A DNA stretch of 64,000 nt from Planctomycetota bacterium (GTDB lineage: Bacteria > Planctomycetota > Phycisphaerae > Phycisphaerales > UBA1924). Shown in pieces: positions 7,397 through 17,969 of this stretch. The notes under the pieces were generated by a model that ran no database searches, was not told the origin of the DNA, and saw only the letters and a list, made by a program, of their open reading frames with translations. The stretch's first letter is position 1; each line of letters starts with the position of its first letter. The stretch covers positions 62,001 through 126,000 of the forward strand of contig JAGWZK010000006.1 in assembly GCA_018968885.1 (NCBI GenBank), read 5' to 3'. Position numbers and translations under genes: made by a program.

Positions 7397-8938
7397 ATGA
7401 TGTCGGACCACGCCCGGATCGCCGCCGCGCTCGCACCCAAAGCCGCGTTTCAGCAGTGCCTCAGCGCCTCCTGCGCTGCCACCTATCCGCTCAGTGAAAC
7501 CCTCGTCGGATGCCCAAAGTGCGGCAACCTGCTGGATGTGGCGTACCACTGGTCCGGCACGCTCACGCCCCACGATTGGGCTTACTTTGGCAATCGGGGA
7601 ATGACCACCGGACCCCGCCACTCCGCCGGCTCCGGCGATGCCACCACCTCCGCCCTCGACTTCTCCGGCGTATGGCGCTTCCGCGAACTCTTCCCCTTCT
7701 ATGGCGATGTCGCCAAGATCGCCACGGTCGGCGAGGGGCGCACCAACCTGCAGCGCACCGACCCCCTCGCCCGCGTCATCGGGCTCGATCCCGATCAGGG
7801 CGCACGGCTGTATCTGCAGTATGAAGGGTACAACCCCAGCGGCAGCTTCAAAGACAACGGCATGTGCGCCGGCTTTACGCATGCGCGAATGGTGAATGCG
7901 ACGACGGTGGCGTGTGCGAGCACGGGAAACACGTCGGCATCACTGGCCATGTACGCCTCGCTGATTGGGCTGAAGTGCTTTGTGTTCATTGGTGAAGGCA
8001 AGATCGCCTACGGCAAGCTCAGTCAGGCGCTCGACTACGGCGGCATCACATTGCAGGTCGCTGGCGACTTTGATGCGTGCCTGGCTCGCATCAAGCACAT
8101 CGCGGAAAAGATGCCGCAACTTGGCGTGTATCTGATGAATTCGGTCAATCCCTTCCGCCTTGAAGGGCAGAAATCCATCATGTTCCGCGTGCTCGAAGGG
8201 CTGGATTGGCAGGTGCCGGATTGGATCGTCGTCCCCGGCGGCAACCTGGGCAATTGCTCGGCCTTCGGCAAGGCGTTTATCGAAGCCAAGCAGTTGGGCC
8301 TGATCACCAAGCTGCCGCGGCTGGCGGTGATCAACGCCGCGGGCGCGCGAACCCTTGACCGCATCTACAACGAACAGGGAATACGTTGGACGCCCAACTC
8401 GACTTCACGCGCCGATGCGGTGCAGTATCTGCTTGGTGACTATGACCAGAAGGCGGTGAAGGCCGAATACGCCCGCATGGATGCCGCCAATGAGCGTGCC
8501 CACACTGTTGCGAGTGCCATCGAGATCAACCGTCCCGTGAATCTTCCCAAGGCCCTGCGCGCATTGCACGCCATGAACGGCGTGGTCCGCAGCGTGGATG
8601 ATCACTGCATCCTGGAGCACAAGGCCCTGGTCGGTCGCGCGGGCTTTGGCTGCGAACCCGCCAGCGCGGCGAGCGTTGCCGGTGCCAGGAAACTCATCGA
8701 GGAAGGCGTGATCGGCAAGCACGAAACCGTCGCCTGCATCCTCACCGGCCATCTGCTCAAAGACCCCGACAAGACGGTTCATTATCACATGGGGTCTTGG
8801 CACATGGGGCACGAGGAACACAGTGCGAAGTCCGCTGGTTCTCGCACCTTCTCTATCCCTCTGGGGCCGACTGCCAACCGCCCCATCCGCGTCGCTGATG
8901 ATCTGGATGCGATCATCAAGGCGATGGGGCTGGCGTGA
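7397..8938 (+). CDS. thrC: Threonine synthase
   Basis: PLP enzyme converting O-phosphohomoserine to threonine. The 513-residue protein has an N-terminal zinc-ribbon-like cluster (Cys21, Cys26, Cys39, Cys42 in CPKCG), typical of the longer threonine synthases that begin with a substrate-like rubredoxin fold. PLP lysine Lys152 lies in [11 protein letters not shown], and [12 protein letters not shown] and the glycine-rich [16 protein letters not shown] phosphate-binding loop follow. The C-terminal region PLGPTANRP fits the family. Its 3' end overlaps the convergent lipB by 23 bp. Confidence 0.92.
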   Translation: MMSDHARIAAALAPKAAFQQCLSASCAATYPLSETLVGCPKCGNLLDVAYHWSGTLTPHDWAYFGNRGMTTGPRHSAGSGDATTSALDFSGVWRFRELFPFYGDVAKIATVGEGRTNLQRTDPLARVIGLDPDQGARLYLQYEGYNPSGSFKDNGMCAGFTHARMVNATTVACASTGNTSASLAMYASLIGLKCFVFIGEGKIAYGKLSQALDYGGITLQVAGDFDACLARIKHIAEKMPQLGVYLMNSVNPFRLEGQKSIMFRVLEGLDWQVPDWIVVPGGNLGNCSAFGKAFIEAKQLGLITKLPRLAVINAAGARTLDRIYNEQGIRWTPNSTSRADAVQYLLGDYDQKAVKAEYARMDAANERAHTVASAIEINRPVNLPKALRALHAMNGVVRSVDDHCILEHKALVGRAGFGCEPASAASVAGARKLIEEGVIGKHETVACILTGHLLKDPDKTVHYHMGSWHMGHEEHSAKSAGSRTFSIPLGPTANRPIRVADDLDAIIKAMGLA

Positions 8939-9689
8939 TGCGGCGTTTAGTCGCTGCCTCATCCGCCGCATCCAGCAACAGCATGTGCAAGGTCGCTCGC
9001 ATGGCGGCTTTGACCGCATCCATATCAGGCGCATCGGGGCCCAAGAACGTGTGCAATGACGTTAAAGGCCGTCCTGCCAAGCCGCAGGGGACGATCAGGT
9101 TGAAATGATCCAGATTGGTGTGCACGTTGATGGCCAGCCCGTGCATGCTGACCCATTTGCGGACGCGCACTCCACACGCGCACAGCTTGGCGTGGGGAGC
9201 ACCTTCGGCATTCACCGTCCACACGCCCGTGGCAGCGGGGTCGCGCATGGTGGGAACGCCGAATGCCGCGGCGGTGCGAATCGATGCTTCCTCCAGCAAG
9301 CGCATGTACGCATGCAGGCCGAGATTGAAGTGGTTGAGATCGACGATTGGGTAGACGACGAGCTGGCCGGGGCCGTGATACGTGATGTCGCCGCCACGAT
9401 CGGTCTCGGCGACGGAAACGCCGAAACGTTCGAGGAGCTCCGGTGTGGCGGTCAGGTGCTGCTTGGCCTCTGGGCGGCGGCTGACGGTGATCACTGGGTC
9501 ATGCTCGACAAAGTGGATGATGGCCTGCGGTCCGGAGCCAACCCCAGTGCCAGATTCGCGGCCAGCAAGCACACGATCCACCGCAGCCACCTGCACGTCA
9601 TACGCCTGCTCGTATGACATGCGGCCAAGGTCCACCCAATCGAGGATGGGAGAACCTGTGTGCGGCGTTGTGGACGGAGAGATTGACAT
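8916..9689 (-). CDS. lipB: Octanoyltransferase (lipoate biosynthesis)
   Basis: Transfers octanoyl from acyl-carrier protein to lipoyl domains of 2-oxo-acid dehydrogenases. Seen: [18 protein letters not shown], the conserved Lys in [18 protein letters not shown] (usual form AKIAAIGVRV...W.T.HG), and catalytic Cys in [14 protein letters not shown]. Length from the Met of MSISPS is 257 residues, slightly long because of a loop around [13 protein letters not shown]. The start is uncertain because an in-frame ATG-poor extension runs to 9770 through the ahcY terminator; I reject the extension for that reason. No lipA is adjacent. Confidence 0.9.
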   Translation of the reverse strand: MSISPSTTPHTGSPILDWVDLGRMSYEQAYDVQVAAVDRVLAGRESGTGVGSGPQAIIHFVEHDPVITVSRRPEAKQHLTATPELLERFGVSVAETDRGGDITYHGPGQLVVYPIVDLNHFNLGLHAYMRLLEEASIRTAAAFGVPTMRDPAATGVWTVNAEGAPHAKLCACGVRVRKWVSMHGLAINVHTNLDHFNLIVPCGLAGRPLTSLHTFLGPDAPDMDAVKAAMRATLHMLLLDAADEAATKRRITPAPSP

Positions 9690-9714
9690 GCCTGAGGCAA
9701 CGTGCAGGGCGGGG

Positions 9715-9749
9715 AATGAAAGGGGCACCGGAATCTCAGCCGGTGCCCC
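9715..9749 (-). terminator. Hairpin terminator after ahcY
   Basis: A perfect 10-bp stem (GGGGCACCGG with CCGGTGCCCC) and 8-nt loop lie 32 bp after the ahcY stop. On the minus strand the stem is followed by TTTCATT, a weak U-tract; on the plus strand by GTGTGTTT. It therefore separates ahcY from lipB. Confidence 0.75.
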
Positions 9750-9780
9750 GTGTGTTTGATGCTTCACCAATCAGAGGGAT

Positions 9781-11319
<1,539 letters not shown>

Positions 11320-11416
11320 GGGATGCCTTTATGTTGCGAATGGTGTGATGGGTGTGAAATAGGTTCGTCCTGGGTGAGGATCTGGATTCGGGCTGAAAGA
11401 GCTCTAGGTAAGAGCG

Positions 11417-12088
11417 TTACGGAAGTTCATCCGGGCGAATGGCAGCGGTCGGACCCGCCACTTCGCCCAAATCCTCGATGCGCTTGAGGACGATCTTGTT
11501 CTCAGGATCGATGTACAGGGCCATTTTCAGACGCTTGGCCTCGTTCGTGGGGTCGTTGAGCTGCTTGTAGAGATCCGCAAGGGCGATTTGCGGTGCGATG
11601 GTGCGGCCGTTATCCACGCGAGCAGCGGTCGAGAGTGCGATACGTGCCTCATCGATGTTGCCGAGCTTGGCTGAATAAGTGCCCAGACGAATGTAGTCGG
11701 CGACACGGCCTCGCTCGGCGACGCGCTTCTGGCAGAACGATACCACAGCATCACGCTCGCCGGCCTCGTACAGCGTGCGAGCGAGCAGGTCGGCGAACTC
11801 ATCGCTGGAGGGGCGCAGGTCATTGAGCACCTGAGCGTGAATGCGCGCGTCCTTGGGTTGATCCAATTGCAGCAGCGCGTTCACCAGCCCAACACGCATG
11901 GGAACATCATCGGGACGGCGCTCGACGTACTCACGGAAGTCGACGGCGGCAGCGGAATAGTTCTCGGTGCCGACGTAGTACTCAGCGCTGGATTTGACCA
12001 CGGGCAACGGACGCTGCGTGGCGTTGCACCCGGACAGAATCGCAAGTGAAGCGATGGGAATCAGGGCCAGAAAACGAAACGTGGTCAT
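11417..12088 (-). CDS. TPR-type lipoprotein of unknown function
   Basis: The 223-residue protein begins with a short signal sequence ending LAILSGC, a good lipobox with Cys20, so it is probably anchored in the envelope. The rest is helical repeats resembling tetratricopeptides: YYVGTENYSAAAVDFREYVER, VGLVNALLQLDQPKDA, LARTLYEAGERDAVVSF, YSAKLGNIDEARIAL and IALADLYKQLNDPTNEAKR. Such proteins usually scaffold other proteins; the partner is unknown. The start follows AAGGAAG. It is upstream of ahcY on the same strand with a 97-bp gap. Confidence 0.8.
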   Translation of the reverse strand: MTTFRFLALIPIASLAILSGCNATQRPLPVVKSSAEYYVGTENYSAAAVDFREYVERRPDDVPMRVGLVNALLQLDQPKDARIHAQVLNDLRPSSDEFADLLARTLYEAGERDAVVSFCQKRVAERGRVADYIRLGTYSAKLGNIDEARIALSTAARVDNGRTIAPQIALADLYKQLNDPTNEAKRLKMALYIDPENKIVLKRIEDLGEVAGPTAAIRPDELP

Positions 12089-12270
12089 GCGGACTTCCTT
12101 GTCAAGAACGGTCCAAAGCAAACAGCCAATCCGTGTGCCGCCAACCTGGCAATTCGGGGATCGCGGCGAGAGAAGAAGGGTAGGATCGCGGCACGGGGAA
12201 GGCCCGAGCATCGGGCAAAGATTGGCAGCCGACAAGGGCGGGGAGTCGGTGACAACACGAGGGGTCAAGG

Positions 12271-12663
12271 GTGCCGGAAGGCAGCGAAATTGCAGGGTTT
12301 TCTGGCCAACCCGTGGTGCTGCTGCGGCACACAGGGGGCGGCAAGCCCGACCACTATGACTGGATGATTCAGGAGGGGTCGGAACCGGAAAGTCCCTTGC
12401 AGACCTGGCGGGTGATGGTGCGTTTGGATGAACTCAAGCCCGGGGATTGGTTCATCGCGGAGCCAGTGGTTGACCATCGGGCGGCGTACTTGACATACGA
12501 GGGCCCGGTGAGCGGAGGGCGGGGTGAAGTGCAACGCGTGGCTCGTGGCGTGGCACTTGTGCGCGGTACGGAGATTGAGATGAATTGGAACGGCAGGGCA
12601 AAGCAGCGCCTGGTGGGGACCAAGGTGGATGATCAGTCGTGGAGGTTTGCGGTGAGGGAGTGA
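12271..12663 (+). CDS. Stand-alone LigD 3'-phosphoesterase-like domain protein
   Basis: The 130-residue protein resembles the phosphoesterase (PE) module of bacterial NHEJ ligase LigD: LLRHTGGGKPDHYDWMIQEG corresponds to the HxxRxxHYDLRLE region, LQTWRVMV to LKSWAVP, and VDHRAAYLTYEGPVSGGRGEV to EDHPxxYxxFEGxIPxGxYGxG. His and Asp of DHYDW and His/Tyr of DHRAAY are kept. The LigD PE removes 3'-ribonucleotides or phosphates from DNA ends. Short forms without ligase or polymerase are common in planctomycetes and their role is not established. The GTG start follows GAGGGG. No Ku or ligase gene is nearby. Confidence 0.7.
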   Translation: MPEGSEIAGFSGQPVVLLRHTGGGKPDHYDWMIQEGSEPESPLQTWRVMVRLDELKPGDWFIAEPVVDHRAAYLTYEGPVSGGRGEVQRVARGVALVRGTEIEMNWNGRAKQRLVGTKVDDQSWRFAVRE

Positions 12664-12703
12664 GCAAGACTGGGTTACCACTCATTGCGTCTCAGACACA
12701 TCC

Positions 12704-14749
12704 TCACGCTTTGAGCACCTGGCGATCCAGGCGCAGCAGTTCACCCATCGACCAGGCCTGAAAGAGGCAGCCGCGAGGCGTGTGGGGTGCATCGGCATCG
12801 GCGATTTCGGCGAGGTGACCAAGACCGGCGATCTGCGTGGCCGCGAGGAGCGGGCGCAGGAACTTTTCTCTCGACTGATTCTTGAGCGTGATGATGCGTG
12901 CGGGGTTGGATTCCCCTGCGCTGTGTACACGCAGCCACGCCTCGATGAATGCGCCGGCGAGCCACGGCCAGACCGTGCCCTGGTGATACGCCACATCGCG
13001 CGATTCGAGATTGCCCTGGTAGCGCGGGCGGTACGACACATGCGACGGCGCAAGCGATCGTGGTCCCATGGGTGTCCAAAGTTCACGCTGCACGGTCTCC
13101 ACAACCGCGCGGGCGCGATCCACGGGCAGAATCGCCAAGGGAAGGCCACCGATGGCAAAGAGCTGATTCGGTCGTAGGGCATCATCCACAGCGCCATCGA
13201 CAAAGTTGTGATCGACGACATCAAAGAGGCAGTTGGCTGAGGCGTTCCAGAAGCGCGCGTTGAAAGCATCCACAGCGCGCTGACGCCAGGTGCCCCACTG
13301 CTGCTCAATCGTTTCGGCGATGGCGAGGGCGTTGATCCACAGGGCCTGCACTTCCACAGGTTTGCCGATGCGGGGCGTGATGCACCAGGTGCCGATGCGG
13401 GCATCCATCCATGTCAGGGCGACACCGGCCTCACCAGCGCGGATCAGGCCGTCGCGCGTGTCCATGCCGATGTTGTATCGCGTGCCATCGCGATAACCAC
13501 GCACGATGCTGAGGATGGCGGATTCCAGAGTGGCACGTTCCAGCGGCGTGCACAATCGTGCATCGGCCTTGACACGGGCCAGAAACTCTCCGGCGGCGAT
13601 CACAAACCACAGCGACGCATCGACGGCGTTGAACTCCGGCTCTTCACCATCATCGATGAAGCGATTGGGAATCTGCCCCTGATCAATCGTCGCGGCCCAG
13701 GCAAGCAGTATGGCCCGAGCGTCTTCGAGTTGTCCCGTAGCCAGGCACAAGCCACGCATGGCAATAAATGTGTCGCGTCCCCAGTCGGTGAACCAGGGAT
13801 AACCGGCGATGATTGAACGACCGGGAGTCATGGCAGCGGCGGTGCCCCGGTGCACGATGAAAGCGGAGCCGGCACGGGTGAGTGGGTCGTGATGCTTGCG
13901 GCGGCGCAACTCTGCCGCACGCCAAAGATCAACCGTGCTGCTCGCATTGATGCAACTGGGCTTGGGAAGATGTGTGTCGAGCGCTTCAAAGACCATCACG
14001 GCTGGGCCGGCTTTCAGGTCGTATTGGAAGATGCCGGGAGAGGCAAGGTCTTCGCGGCAATCCTGACCGCGAGCACCCTCCTCGCTGTAATAGAAATCGC
14101 GATACCACACCGGGTCATGCACGTATTCGCCGCTGGATTGAGCCACAATCGCTGGTGTGGCATCGCCGTAAGGATGCCAAAGCAGACGATCTCCGTGCTC
14201 GCCCTTCCCCTCGACGAGTTCGGGTTCAAAGTTGAAGGACTCGTTTTCGTGATGCAAAGCGTGATGATCGCGGCACGAGATCAGAGGGCGAACGTGTAGC
14301 ATCAACCCGGCACGCTGTGCGCCCGAGGCGACCGCGCGGAAAGAAAGGGCCACGGCTGGAATGCCCCGGGGGACGAAAAGATCACACTCGATGGAGAGAG
14401 ACTCATCAATGGCGAAACGCCATCTCGGCCAAGGATCTGGGGCAAATTCGACGATCGCCGCGGCATCGAAGGGTACGAGTACGCCAGAGCCGTAGCGATG
14501 GCGCGTGAGATAAATGGGAGCAAGTGGTTCGCCAGAGGCATCGGTGCGGGTCAGCCAACATTCAACGGCATTCACAAGGGTGTAGCGTGCTGTGGGCGGC
14601 GTACGTGCCGCAAGAAGCAGCGAGTGATAGCGGCGTGTGCGCACCAGCGAGGCGGTGCCCGAGGCGTATCCACCGAGTCCGTCGGCTTCGAGCCATTCAA
14701 GGCGCTCGCCAACTGCGGAGGCGAAGGGGGATTGGACCGACGTGGACAT
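12704..14749 (-). CDS. Glycogen debranching enzyme (amylo-alpha-1,6-glucosidase, GH133-type)
   Basis: Hydrolyses alpha-1,6 branch points of glycogen or limit dextrins. The 681-residue protein has the bacterial N-terminal domain (EWLEADGLGGYASGTASLVRTRRYHSLLL) followed by the (alpha/alpha)6 catalytic domain: GYPWFTDWGRDTFIAMRGL, IPNRFIDDGEEPEFNAVDASLWF, GLIRAGEAGVALTWMDAR, PVEVQALWINAL and SRDVAYHQGTVWPWLAGAF. Acidic residues in these blocks are the presumed catalytic ones. The start is the ATG after TCGGGG. No other glycogen gene is adjacent, so regulation cannot be inferred. Confidence 0.9.
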   Translation of the reverse strand: MSTSVQSPFASAVGERLEWLEADGLGGYASGTASLVRTRRYHSLLLAARTPPTARYTLVNAVECWLTRTDASGEPLAPIYLTRHRYGSGVLVPFDAAAIVEFAPDPWPRWRFAIDESLSIECDLFVPRGIPAVALSFRAVASGAQRAGLMLHVRPLISCRDHHALHHENESFNFEPELVEGKGEHGDRLLWHPYGDATPAIVAQSSGEYVHDPVWYRDFYYSEEGARGQDCREDLASPGIFQYDLKAGPAVMVFEALDTHLPKPSCINASSTVDLWRAAELRRRKHHDPLTRAGSAFIVHRGTAAAMTPGRSIIAGYPWFTDWGRDTFIAMRGLCLATGQLEDARAILLAWAATIDQGQIPNRFIDDGEEPEFNAVDASLWFVIAAGEFLARVKADARLCTPLERATLESAILSIVRGYRDGTRYNIGMDTRDGLIRAGEAGVALTWMDARIGTWCITPRIGKPVEVQALWINALAIAETIEQQWGTWRQRAVDAFNARFWNASANCLFDVVDHNFVDGAVDDALRPNQLFAIGGLPLAILPVDRARAVVETVQRELWTPMGPRSLAPSHVSYRPRYQGNLESRDVAYHQGTVWPWLAGAFIEAWLRVHSAGESNPARIITLKNQSREKFLRPLLAATQIAGLGHLAEIADADAPHTPRGCLFQAWSMGELLRLDRQVLKA

Positions 14750-14930
14750 GAACCCCGAGCGTACGGAGTGGAACACGGGGAGGACAATGGGTGCATTGTG
14801 ATACAGCGCAATGTGGAGATTCGGTGAATCTGTGAGAGTGGTAGATTCGTATGATGGGGGAACCGGTTGAGGAGTGGGCGGAGCGCACGGTGCCTCTGCC
14901 CAGAGTCATTCTCACTCAGGAGTTTGGGAT

Positions 14931-15089
14931 ATGAAGAATCGCGTGACCAAGACGGTGCTGGTGATTGCAGTGTCGGCGTGTGCATTGTGCGCGGCGGCGT
15001 GCGAGACGGTGAAGGGCGCAGGCAAGGACATTCAGTACGCTGGCGAGAAGACGCAGGACGCCTTGGAAAAGGCCGGCGCGCCGAAGTAA
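14931..15089 (+). CDS. Entericidin-like small lipoprotein (first copy)
   Basis: A 52-residue protein with Lys-Arg N terminus, a hydrophobic stretch, and CAAAC lipobox region followed by ETVKGAGKDIQYAGEKTQDALEKAG. The C-ET-x-x-GAG-x-D-x-x-x-AG pattern is that of the EcnA/EcnB (entericidin) family of tiny membrane lipoproteins. AGGAG sits upstream of the ATG and a terminator lies 25 bp after the stop. A second, divergent copy follows at 15322. In enterobacteria such a pair acts as antidote and toxin; that role is not shown here. Confidence 0.75.
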   Translation: MKNRVTKTVLVIAVSACALCAAACETVKGAGKDIQYAGEKTQDALEKAGAPK

Positions 15090-15113
15090 GCGAGCGTGCG
15101 ATCACGCGAAAGG

Positions 15114-15140
15114 AACGACCCGGCCTCCCGGTCGTTTTTT
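15114..15140 (+). terminator. Rho-independent terminator after first entericidin-like gene
   Basis: Stem AACGACC / GGTCGTT with a 9-nt loop and a run of six T. It isolates the first small lipoprotein gene from the second, so the two would have separate promoters or depend on read-through. Confidence 0.8.
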
Positions 15141-15321
15141 CATGAATTGATATCAATATATAGGGGTGACTCCCCCGAATCGGTCTTCGCCGTAGCGCAA
15201 TCACGCGCAATAACTGCGGTATGACATGCTCAGTTTGCACTCTGTGACGGAAGTCAGGGGCGTTCGGGTCGATGGGGGAGGAATGGAAAACGCACCTCGT
15301 GGGAAGTTTGGAGCGGGCAGT

Positions 15322-15468
15322 ATGCGAGTGATCGGACTGACGCTGGGAGTCGGTGTAGCCCTCCTGATCCTGAGTGGCTGCGAAACTCTGCGCGGGGCCG
15401 GTCGCGACCTGCAATCCGCAGGTGATCGCATGCACACGATCGTAAATCGCGTGAACTTTCTCTGGTGA
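15322..15468 (+). CDS. Entericidin-like small lipoprotein (second copy)
   Basis: A 48-residue protein: MRVIGLTLGVGVALLILSGC signal with an excellent lipobox, then ETLRGAGRDLQSAGDRMHT. It shares the ET-x-x-GAG-x-D-x-x-x-AG core with the gene at 14931 but ends differently (IVNRVNFLW). GGAG lies nine bases before the chosen ATG; an in-frame ATG at 15283 would add 13 residues. The pair arrangement recalls ecnAB, but identity with it is an inference from the motif only. Confidence 0.65.
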   Translation: MRVIGLTLGVGVALLILSGCETLRGAGRDLQSAGDRMHTIVNRVNFLW

Positions 15469-15485
15469 TTCGCCGCAGTGCGACT

Positions 15486-15944
15486 TTACCTGATGCCGGG
15501 TGTAGCGGGTGATTGACCTGCTGGCGCCATGTTCGATCTCAGATTGTTCAGATTCAATTTGCCGTTGGTGAACTGCGCTGGCATCGGCCGTTTGGCCTCA
15601 GTCGGCCCTAGCGGAATATTCCAATCAATGGTGTCGTAGACCTGCTCGATGACGTCATAAGCGAGGTCCTGTTCATCGACGGGCACAGCGTACTTGACGG
15701 TGGAGAGGCCGATGTCGGTGGCGGACAAAGACAAACGCAGATCGCTGAGGTGATCGAGGCGGGCCTGACGCGTCGAGTCCGCATTCAAATCCAGCACACG
15801 CTTCTGCTCACTCTTGAGAGCAGATTCCACCTTGTCGCTCTTGCGCTGCAGCTGGTCGTAGCGCGACAGGGCGCAGCCCCCCATGAGTGAGGCCATAAGC
15901 GAAACCACGGCGAGAATGGTGACGGCGACCAGACGGGTGTTCAT
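15486..15944 (-). CDS. Putative lipoprotein, unknown function
   Basis: The 152-residue protein has a signal sequence (MNTRLVAVTILAVVSLMASLMGGC) with a lipobox LMGGC, then an approximately 35-residue charged helix (LQRKSDKVESALKSEQKRVLDL) likely to form a coiled coil, then a short domain and Pro/Ala-rich tail. No family is recognised. It lies just downstream of the DEAD-box helicase on the same strand, and convergent with the second entericidin-like gene with a 17-bp gap. Confidence 0.65.
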   Translation of the reverse strand: MNTRLVAVTILAVVSLMASLMGGCALSRYDQLQRKSDKVESALKSEQKRVLDLNADSTRQARLDHLSDLRLSLSATDIGLSTVKYAVPVDEQDLAYDVIEQVYDTIDWNIPLGPTEAKRPMPAQFTNGKLNLNNLRSNMAPAGQSPATPGIR

Positions 15945-15970
15945 GTACAAAGCGTACCCGACCGGAGCGA

Positions 15971-17776
15971 TCAGCGCGAACGGGGCGGGCCGAAGCGTCC
16001 CTTGGACTTGCCCCCACTGGGGCCGCGATTTGGCCCTCCACCCTTGCCACCCTGACGAGCGTTGAGGTGCGAGTTGGGCCGGAATCCGGATTTGGGCTTA
16101 GGCGTAAAGGTGCGCTCACCGGCATCTCCAGAAACGGGTTGAGCCCCGCCACGACGGATGAAGCCGTCTTGCGAAGGGGCTTTTGAGGGGGACTTCGCGG
16201 GCGCTGGTGCCTGGGCCTGTGCAGGGGCCTGTTCGTGGGCACGAGCCGGATGACGAAGATCCTCGTGACGGGGGCGCTCATCGCGCCGCGGTGCAGGCGT
16301 AATGCGCTGCGGATAATCACGATGCTGCTCATGGTTCTTGTCACGATTTGGGTTGTGGCCCTGATCGCGAGATTGATCGCGGGCAATCTCAGGATTTGGA
16401 GCATGTTGGGCCGGGGACCCCTGCCGCGGCCCAAAGCGATGCTGCGACTTCTGCACCGGACGTTGGGGTTGCGTCTCCCAATCAGCGCGAGGTGTACCGC
16501 CGGAGCGCGGGTGACGCTGAGCATCATTCCGATTCGAACGCCCCGATTGCACCGACTCACTCCAGCCCGGCTTGATATCGATGAGGTTGTCGACGTCCTG
16601 AGCGAACTGCCTCTCCATCTGACGTGCGTCTTTGGCTTCGGCTTCGGTGAGACCGAGCTGCGCCAACGGAATCTTCTTTCCGAGCATTCGCTCAATATCG
16701 CGAAGCAGGGGACGCTCGGATTCATCGCAGAAACTTATGGCGATTCCTGACGCACCCGCGCGGCCCGTGCGGCCGATGCGGTGGACGTAGGCCTCGGGCT
16801 CCATCGGAAGATCAAGATTGATGACGTGGGTGATGTCATCGACATCCAGACCACGGGCAGCGACATCGGTGGCGACAAGCACACGAACGCGGCCAGTCTT
16901 GAAAGCATTCAAAGCACGCTGGCGCTGATTCTGGTTGCGATTGCCGTGGATCGCCTCGGAATCAAAGCCAGCGTTGTGGAGCTTGGTGGCGACTTTGTCG
17001 GCTCCGTGCTTGGTCTTGGTGAAGACAATTACGCGCGACATCGCCTCATCACCCAGCAATTTGATGAGTGTGCCAACCTTGAGTGCGCGAGGCACAAAGG
17101 CGAGAGACTGCGTCACCGTCGATGCCGTCGAGCGCGGGGGAGCGACCTCGACGCGGACAGGATTTCGCAGCATGCTATCTGCCAGTCCCTGAATCTCTCC
17201 CGGCATGGTGGCAGAGAAGAGAAGCGACTGGCGCTCCTTGGGAATCTCGGAAATGATCTGGCGGATGGGCTTGATGAAGCCCATGTCGAGCATGCGATCG
17301 GCCTCGTCGAGAACGAAGATCTCGATGGAGCGTAGATCGACGTATCCCTGTCCAATAAGATCCAGAAGACGGCCGGGCGTGGCGACGAGAATGTCGATGC
17401 CGCGCTGCAGGGCCTTGATCTGTCCGCCCTGGCCGACGCCACCGAAAATAGTGGTGCCGCTGAGACCCGAGCCATCGCCATAGGTGCGGAAACTCTGGGC
17501 GATCTGAGTGGCGAGTTCACGCGTGGGCGAGAGAACCAGAGCGCGAGGCCGCTTGGGCTGCACATCGTGCTTTGGCGGCAATTCCATCAGCCGTTGAATG
17601 ATCGGAATCGCAAACGCGGCGGTCTTTCCCGTACCGGTCTGGGCGATCCCCAAGACATCCTTTCCTGCAAGCACCTGAGGAATGGAACGTGCCTGAATCG
17701 GAGTCGGAGTTGCATACCCCTGACCGGCGACCGCAGACAGAATAACGTCACAAAGACCGAGCGATTGAAAATCCAT
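15971..17776 (-). CDS. rhlE: DEAD-box RNA helicase, RhlE type, with long basic tail
   Basis: ATP-dependent RNA unwinding in ribosome assembly or RNA decay. The 601-residue protein begins with the Q motif (MDFQSLGL...GYATPTPIQ), then motif I AQTGTGKT (45-52), PTRELA, GG, ATPGRLLD, DEAD, SAT, VIVFTKTKHGADKVA, VLVATDVAARGLDVD and YVHRIGRTGRAG. After the approximately 375-residue core comes an approximately 200-residue low-complexity region rich in Arg, Gln, His, Asp, Pro and Gly with RDQ/RDK-type repeats and a final Gly/Arg/Lys stretch, probably disordered and RNA-binding. RhlE is favoured over other subfamilies by the core; cold-shock regulation is not visible. Confidence 0.9.
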   Translation of the reverse strand: MDFQSLGLCDVILSAVAGQGYATPTPIQARSIPQVLAGKDVLGIAQTGTGKTAAFAIPIIQRLMELPPKHDVQPKRPRALVLSPTRELATQIAQSFRTYGDGSGLSGTTIFGGVGQGGQIKALQRGIDILVATPGRLLDLIGQGYVDLRSIEIFVLDEADRMLDMGFIKPIRQIISEIPKERQSLLFSATMPGEIQGLADSMLRNPVRVEVAPPRSTASTVTQSLAFVPRALKVGTLIKLLGDEAMSRVIVFTKTKHGADKVATKLHNAGFDSEAIHGNRNQNQRQRALNAFKTGRVRVLVATDVAARGLDVDDITHVINLDLPMEPEAYVHRIGRTGRAGASGIAISFCDESERPLLRDIERMLGKKIPLAQLGLTEAEAKDARQMERQFAQDVDNLIDIKPGWSESVQSGRSNRNDAQRHPRSGGTPRADWETQPQRPVQKSQHRFGPRQGSPAQHAPNPEIARDQSRDQGHNPNRDKNHEQHRDYPQRITPAPRRDERPRHEDLRHPARAHEQAPAQAQAPAPAKSPSKAPSQDGFIRRGGAQPVSGDAGERTFTPKPKSGFRPNSHLNARQGGKGGGPNRGPSGGKSKGRFGPPRSR

Positions 17777-17969
17777 GATGCCCTTAATCGGTGTGCAGAA
17801 CCGACGGGCGGGTCTGAAATACCGGCTGAAAAGTGGTCCGGGCCGGACCAACTCAAGACTCGTGTCTGACGTCAGCGGCCTGATAAACTTGCCAGAGTAT
17901 AGGTCGCATCGCGACGCCGCGGGAAACAGCAGGTGTTTTCCTCATCCGGGCACGTGCAGGGAGTGTTTC

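Noticed and set aside
11320..11416. SAH or SAM riboswitch before ahcY.
   Set aside because: No conserved riboswitch core is visible in the 97-bp gap.
15146..15157. Perfect 12-bp palindrome ATTGATATCAAT between the two entericidin-like genes.
   Set aside because: It is short and AT-rich; it could be part of a promoter or operator for the second gene, but a single copy is not enough to call a site.
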